Assembly: GCA_963932545.1 (NCBI GenBank)
Contig: CAWVRH010000002.1
Location: 78,482 to 142,481, forward strand
Reading direction: 5' to 3'
Length of the DNA: 64,000 nt
Origin: UBA8337 sp963932545
GTDB taxonomy: Bacteria > Pseudomonadota > Alphaproteobacteria > RS24
Positions 60,828-64,000 of this stretch are shown here, one piece after another (positions within the stretch are counted from its first letter, which is position 1; each line of letters starts with the position of its first letter). The notes beneath the pieces were generated by a model. It ran no database searches and was not told the origin of the DNA. It saw only the letters and a list, made by a program, of their open reading frames with translations. Made by a program: the position numbers and the translations under genes.

Positions 60828-61465
60828 ACTCCACACTGGCCTCCATATTGGTTCCCAAAACGATTCCTACTCGCCTCCTCGGCGCCTTTGGTTTTGCGCT
60901 GCTGACGACGGTGGTGTTATTTTTGACCATGAAAGTTTTGGTCACCGGGAAAGACTATGAAGTTGAGCCAGAGCTGGCCTCGCTGGGCATTGATTTCGTG
61001 CGGGTGGCGCGAGATGAAGATCTGAATACAAAAAATCGTGCGCCCAAACGACCGAGCCGAGAAAAGCCAGACGAGCCACCGCCGCCACCAAAACTATCTC
61101 AGCCCTCGAGACCCAATATCGATAAGGCTTCGGCCAATGTGGATTTGGGGCAATTTGCTTTGGGTGGACTAAACCTAAACGCGCCGGTTGATGGCGACGC
61201 GCTGGCTATCGTGCGCGTCTTGCCGCGTTACCCAAGTCGGGCCTTATCGCGCGGTATTGAAGGGTGGGTGTTGCTGGAGTTTTCGATCAGCCAATTGGGC
61301 CAAGCCATAGAGCCCACAGTAGTGGATGCCGACCCAAAGGGCACATTTGATAGGGCTGCTATAAATGCGGTGAAGCGGTGGAAATATCGCCCCATGGTGG
61401 AAAACGGCAAAGCGGCCGTGCGCCCGGGCGTGCGTCAATTAATCAGCTTTCAGATAGCCAAATAG
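60824..61465 (+). CDS. tonB: TonB protein (energy transducer)
   Basis: A 213-residue energy transducer: N-terminal membrane anchor (LLGAFGFALLTTVVLFLTM), a proline-rich section (DEPPPPPKLSQPSRP) and a C-terminal TonB domain with LPRYPSRALSRGIEGWVLLEFSISQLGQ and AINAVKRWKYRPMVENGK, which binds TonB boxes of outer-membrane receptors. Its long Pro-rich middle is short compared with E. coli TonB, as in TonB2. No TonB-dependent receptor is encoded in the window, so its cargo is unknown. Confidence 0.93.
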   Translation: MNSTLASILVPKTIPTRLLGAFGFALLTTVVLFLTMKVLVTGKDYEVEPELASLGIDFVRVARDEDLNTKNRAPKRPSREKPDEPPPPPKLSQPSRPNIDKASANVDLGQFALGGLNLNAPVDGDALAIVRVLPRYPSRALSRGIEGWVLLEFSISQLGQAIEPTVVDADPKGTFDRAAINAVKRWKYRPMVENGKAAVRPGVRQLISFQIAK

Positions 61466-61478
61466 AGAGGGCGGCGAG

Positions 61479-62771
61479 ATGAACTATATAACTCTCTTTA
61501 TAACCGCTTTGGCGCTGTTCTTTGCGCCCATGAGTGGGGGATTTATCGGCTCTGATTTGGGCCAAGCGCAGGCACAAAAAGCCAAACGCGAAAAGCCAAA
61601 AACCCGACGCTCGGAAGTTTTGGGCAAAGCGGCCTTCCAACGCATTGAGCAATCCCAAGCGCTGCTTGGCGAAGAGAAGTACCTCGAAGCTTTTGTGCCC
61701 TTGCAAGCCATCCTAGATAGCGAGCGGTTTAAGCCCTATGAAAAAGCGGTGGCCATTCAGACCATGGGCTTTATTTATGCGGCGCAAGGCGATTACGCCA
61801 AAACCATTGAGACGTTTGAGCGCGCCGTGGCCACGGGCCATTTGCCCGCTCGCGTGGTCAGTGATTTAACTTATAATTTGGCGCAGCTTTATTTGGCTGA
61901 AGGGCAGGGGCAAAAATCTTTAACGCTTTTGGAGCAATGGTTTGCAGGTCTTGAGGGCGAGCCAAGCGCGGGCGCTTTTGCGCTTCGGGCGCAGATTTAT
62001 TTGGGCATGAATAATTTGCTGGCGGCAGAAAAAGATATTCGCCTCGCCCTCTCCAAAGCCGAAGCGCCCAAGCAACAATGGACGCGGATTTTACTATCCG
62101 TGCTGCTGCAACAGGAGAGATACAAAGAGGCTCGGCCGGTTTTGGAAGATGCGGTGGAGCGCTGGCCGGGGGTCAAAACTTTCTGGCAGCAGCTCACGGC
62201 GGTTTATTATGATGCCGAGGATGAAAAACTGGCTTTTGTCGCGCAGCAAGCGATGTATGTGCAGGGTATGTTGACCTCATCGAAAGAGCTGTCTTCCATG
62301 GCGCAGCTTTATTTATATCATGATGTGCCCATCAAGGCGGCGCAGGTTTTGCAAAGCGGCATGGATGCAGGCACGATTGAAAAAACCGAGAAAAATTATG
62401 AACTCTTGGCGCAAAGCTATCGCCATGCCCGCGAGTGGAAGGCCTCTATTGCGCCGCTGACGAAAGCCGCGAAGAAATCGGATAAGGGCAAATTTTATGA
62501 GCAATTGGCGCAAAGCCATTTGCAAGATGAAGAATGGGCCAAAGCCGAAGCGGCCTTAGAAAAAGCACTAGAAAAAGGCGAGTTAGAAAAGTCAGCCGAC
62601 ACATGGTTGTTATTGGGGATTGCTCGGGTGCGGACTGAAAAATATGACGCCGCCATTAAAGCGTTCCGAAAAGCTGGGGACGATGATGACACGGCCCGCG
62701 ATGCCTTTCGTTGGATACGCTCGATTGAACGCCGCTTGGCGGAACAAAGAAATGTCAAAACCGACGGTTAA
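61479..62771 (+). CDS. Secreted TPR-repeat protein of the TonB2-type operon
   Basis: A 430-residue exported protein with a hydrophobic signal sequence (to about AQAQ, residue 32) followed by tetratricopeptide-like helices throughout (AVAIQTMGFIYAAQGDYAKTIETFERAVATG; WAKAEAALEKALEKGELEKSADTWLLLGIAR). Such TPR proteins commonly close DUF3450-TtpC-ExbBD-TonB operons and presumably scaffold protein contacts in the periplasm; no biochemical role is known. It follows tonB by 13 bases and is convergent with the SDR gene. Confidence 0.88.
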   Translation: MNYITLFITALALFFAPMSGGFIGSDLGQAQAQKAKREKPKTRRSEVLGKAAFQRIEQSQALLGEEKYLEAFVPLQAILDSERFKPYEKAVAIQTMGFIYAAQGDYAKTIETFERAVATGHLPARVVSDLTYNLAQLYLAEGQGQKSLTLLEQWFAGLEGEPSAGAFALRAQIYLGMNNLLAAEKDIRLALSKAEAPKQQWTRILLSVLLQQERYKEARPVLEDAVERWPGVKTFWQQLTAVYYDAEDEKLAFVAQQAMYVQGMLTSSKELSSMAQLYLYHDVPIKAAQVLQSGMDAGTIEKTEKNYELLAQSYRHAREWKASIAPLTKAAKKSDKGKFYEQLAQSHLQDEEWAKAEAALEKALEKGELEKSADTWLLLGIARVRTEKYDAAIKAFRKAGDDDDTARDAFRWIRSIERRLAEQRNVKTDG

Positions 62772-62790
62772 GGGCGCAAGGCCCTTGCCG

Positions 62791-63681
62791 TCACTCTTTG
62801 TTTTTCGCGGCCATCATATTTGTAAAAAACGTGCGCGTATCATGTGATTGCCAATCGTCGATATCGGTTTGTTGAGCCTCGAAGGCCGCGCTAATCTCGT
62901 TGTTTCGCTCGTCGGCCAAATGGCGCGCGGCGTAATGCGGGAAGATATAAAACGAGCCTTGTTTGATCTGCTCAATCGTGTGGGCGCCCACCGTCTCCAC
63001 ATCATAGGGAGTGACATCGCCTTCGACAAGCATCTCGCGCACGGGTCTGGGCCCTCCGAAGGCTTCGGGGCGTAGCGCGCCAGAATTTGCAATCTCGGTT
63101 TGTGTCCAGCCCGGGCACAGCAAAGAGATCGAGATAGGCTCAGGCAATTCCATGCGCAGCATGCCAGTGTAGCCCAGCACGGCGGCTTTGGAGGCGTTAT
63201 ATCCAGCCATATAGGGGGCGGGCCAACCGATGGCGTTTTCGGATGCTGTATTGCAAATATGGGCGGGTGTGCCTTGTTCGGTAAAGCGGCGGGTGAACTC
63301 CATGCAGGTGTTCCAATTGCCGAAAAAATTAACTTCGAAGGCCCAGCGCAAATCTTCGTCTTTGGTTTTGACGGCGGGCGACATGCCTGCGCTAACACCG
63401 GCATTATTGAACAAGGCATCGACGTGGCCAAAATGCGCCCAAGCCGCATCGGCCAGCGCGGTGATTTGGGTCACATCGGTAACGTCGCAAGCGATGGCGA
63501 TAGCGCTGGCCGAAGCATCGGGCATGGCTTGGAGTTGGTCGGCGCGCGCTTGGGCGTCGTGGAGGTGAATATCGGAGACGACGACGTGGCATCCTTGGCG
63601 GATGAGGGTTTTGGCGATATCCAGTCCAATGCCATTGGCGGCGCCGGTGATGACGGCAACTTTATCTTTAAAATCTTGCAT
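62791..63681 (-). CDS. Short-chain dehydrogenase/reductase
   Basis: NAD(P)-dependent SDR of 296 residues. The Rossmann motif TGAANGIG is at residues 13-20; the catalytic tyrosine and lysine are in YMAGYNASKAAV, and a Ser lies upstream in the CNTASENA segment; NNAGVSAGM is the SDR NNAG motif. The C-terminal extension after residue ~245 (YAARHLADERNNEISAAF) is longer than in minimal SDRs. Substrate unknown. It lies between the TonB operon and tRNA-Ser with no obvious partner. Confidence 0.9.
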   Translation of the reverse strand: MQDFKDKVAVITGAANGIGLDIAKTLIRQGCHVVVSDIHLHDAQARADQLQAMPDASASAIAIACDVTDVTQITALADAAWAHFGHVDALFNNAGVSAGMSPAVKTKDEDLRWAFEVNFFGNWNTCMEFTRRFTEQGTPAHICNTASENAIGWPAPYMAGYNASKAAVLGYTGMLRMELPEPISISLLCPGWTQTEIANSGALRPEAFGGPRPVREMLVEGDVTPYDVETVGAHTIEQIKQGSFYIFPHYAARHLADERNNEISAAFEAQQTDIDDWQSHDTRTFFTNMMAAKNKE

Positions 63682-63858
63682 GTTGTGTCTCCTCTTATTG
63701 TGGAAAGGGTAGTCACTTGGGGGAGTTTGCGCAATTTGTTTACGGTGTGTGTGGGGGGGTAAATAATCTCAGCTTGTGCTTTGCACGTCTGGAATAAATA
63801 GTTTACAAGATGGCGAACCGAGCTAGAGCGCGATTATGTTTTGGCTGTGTGTGGTGCA

Positions 63859-63945
63859 GGAGAGGTGCCAGAGTGGTTGAATGGGGCGGTCTCGAAAACC
63901 GTTGAGCGTTTACGCGTTCCGGGGGTTCGAATCCCTCCCTCTCCG
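63859..63945 (+). tRNA. tRNA-Ser (CGA)
   Basis: A full class II cloverleaf can be drawn. Acceptor stem GGAGAGG (63859-63865) pairs with CCTCTCC (63938-63944), discriminator G at 63945. Anticodon loop CTCGAAA gives CGA, decoding UCG. A long variable arm (gttgagcgtttacgc region) and the T-loop GGTTCGAATCC follow. The 3' CCA is not encoded. Confidence 0.95.
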
Positions 63946-63953
63946 CGCTAAAA

Positions 63954-63982
63954 GGGCTTGGCAGCTTCGCTGCCTTTAGCCC
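63954..63982 (+). terminator. Hairpin after tRNA-Ser
   Basis: Inner stem ggcagc/gctgcc (63960-63965, 63969-63974) with a TTC loop, and outer stem gggct/agccc (63954-63958, 63978-63982). It lies 8 bases after the tRNA. The T run is inside the structure, not after it, so termination is plausible but weak. Confidence 0.4.
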
Positions 63983-64000
63983 GCCTAGCGCCAGCGTAGG

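Noticed and set aside
62770..62786. aagggc/gccctt hairpin after the TPR gene
   Set aside because: 6-bp stem with T-rich sequence only 12 or more bases later; weak as a terminator.
63859..64000. tRNA-Ser as an integration site
   Set aside because: No integrase and no duplicate of the tRNA 3' end are visible within the window; the sequence beyond is not available.

Overview
The window is a gene-dense chromosomal segment of an alphaproteobacterium with moderate GC. The evidence is gene order and content. The blocks dapF-mtaB-ftsY-yciB, ffh-rpsP-rimM-trmD-rplS-leuCDB-asd, sdhCDAB next to mesaconyl-CoA hydratase and malyl-CoA lyase-type genes, zapE-mdh-sucCDAB-lpd and a separate atpHAGDC operon (F1 genes without F0) all fit that class, and the proteins look alphaproteobacterial. 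I cannot name a genus. Intergenic gaps are short, and many neighbours overlap through ATGA or TAATG junctions. I see no prophage, insertion sequence, CRISPR array or rRNA operon. One tRNA, tRNA-Ser(CGA), lies near the right end.

Layout. 1-3.6 kb (minus): dapF, mtaB, ftsY and the start of yciB. 3.8-12.2 kb (plus): ffh, the rpsP-rimM-trmD-rplS translation block, then leucine biosynthesis (leuC, leuD, leuB) and asd. 12.2-18.6 kb: a pyridoxal kinase on the minus strand, then a CitE-like lyase/thioesterase, mesaconyl-CoA hydratase and sdhCDAB. 18.7-21.5 kb (minus): four consecutive secreted lipoproteins (one CsgG-like, two LPP20-like, one tiny), the least understood block. 21.6-33.1 kb (plus): zapE, mdh, a membrane-anchored metallo-beta-lactamase-fold hydrolase, and sucC-sucD-sucA-sucB-lpdA, covering the TCA cycle from 2-oxoglutarate to succinate plus malate dehydrogenase. 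33.1-34.7 kb (minus): fsa/transaldolase and xerC. 34.9-42.1 kb (plus): priA and the F1-ATPase operon. 42.1-53.0 kb (minus): rplU, rpmA, obgE, proB, proA, nadD, rsfS, rlmH, envC, ctpA, rppH, a 2-oxoglutarate/Fe(II) oxygenase and purU. 53.4-56.3 kb (plus): cysD and cysNC for sulfate activation. 56.3-57.3 kb (minus): a zinc-less quinone oxidoreductase. 57.6-62.8 kb (plus): a six-gene TonB2-type energy transduction operon (DUF3450, long ExbB/TtpC-like, ExbB, ExbD, TonB, TPR). The right end holds an SDR dehydrogenase (minus) and tRNA-Ser.

Most of the window is conserved housekeeping. The parts most worth a second look are the lipoprotein cassette, the TonB2-type operon with its DUF3450 and TPR partners, an F1 epsilon subunit reduced to its beta-sandwich domain with a tandemly duplicated ribosome-binding region in front of it, a ribosomal protein S16 with a ~100-residue acidic tail built from 45-bp repeats, a 12-bp repeat array in the sucB linker, and structured leaders in front of cysDNC and rplU-rpmA. 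I found nothing that can honestly be called a new system from sequence alone. The lipoprotein cassette is the best candidate.
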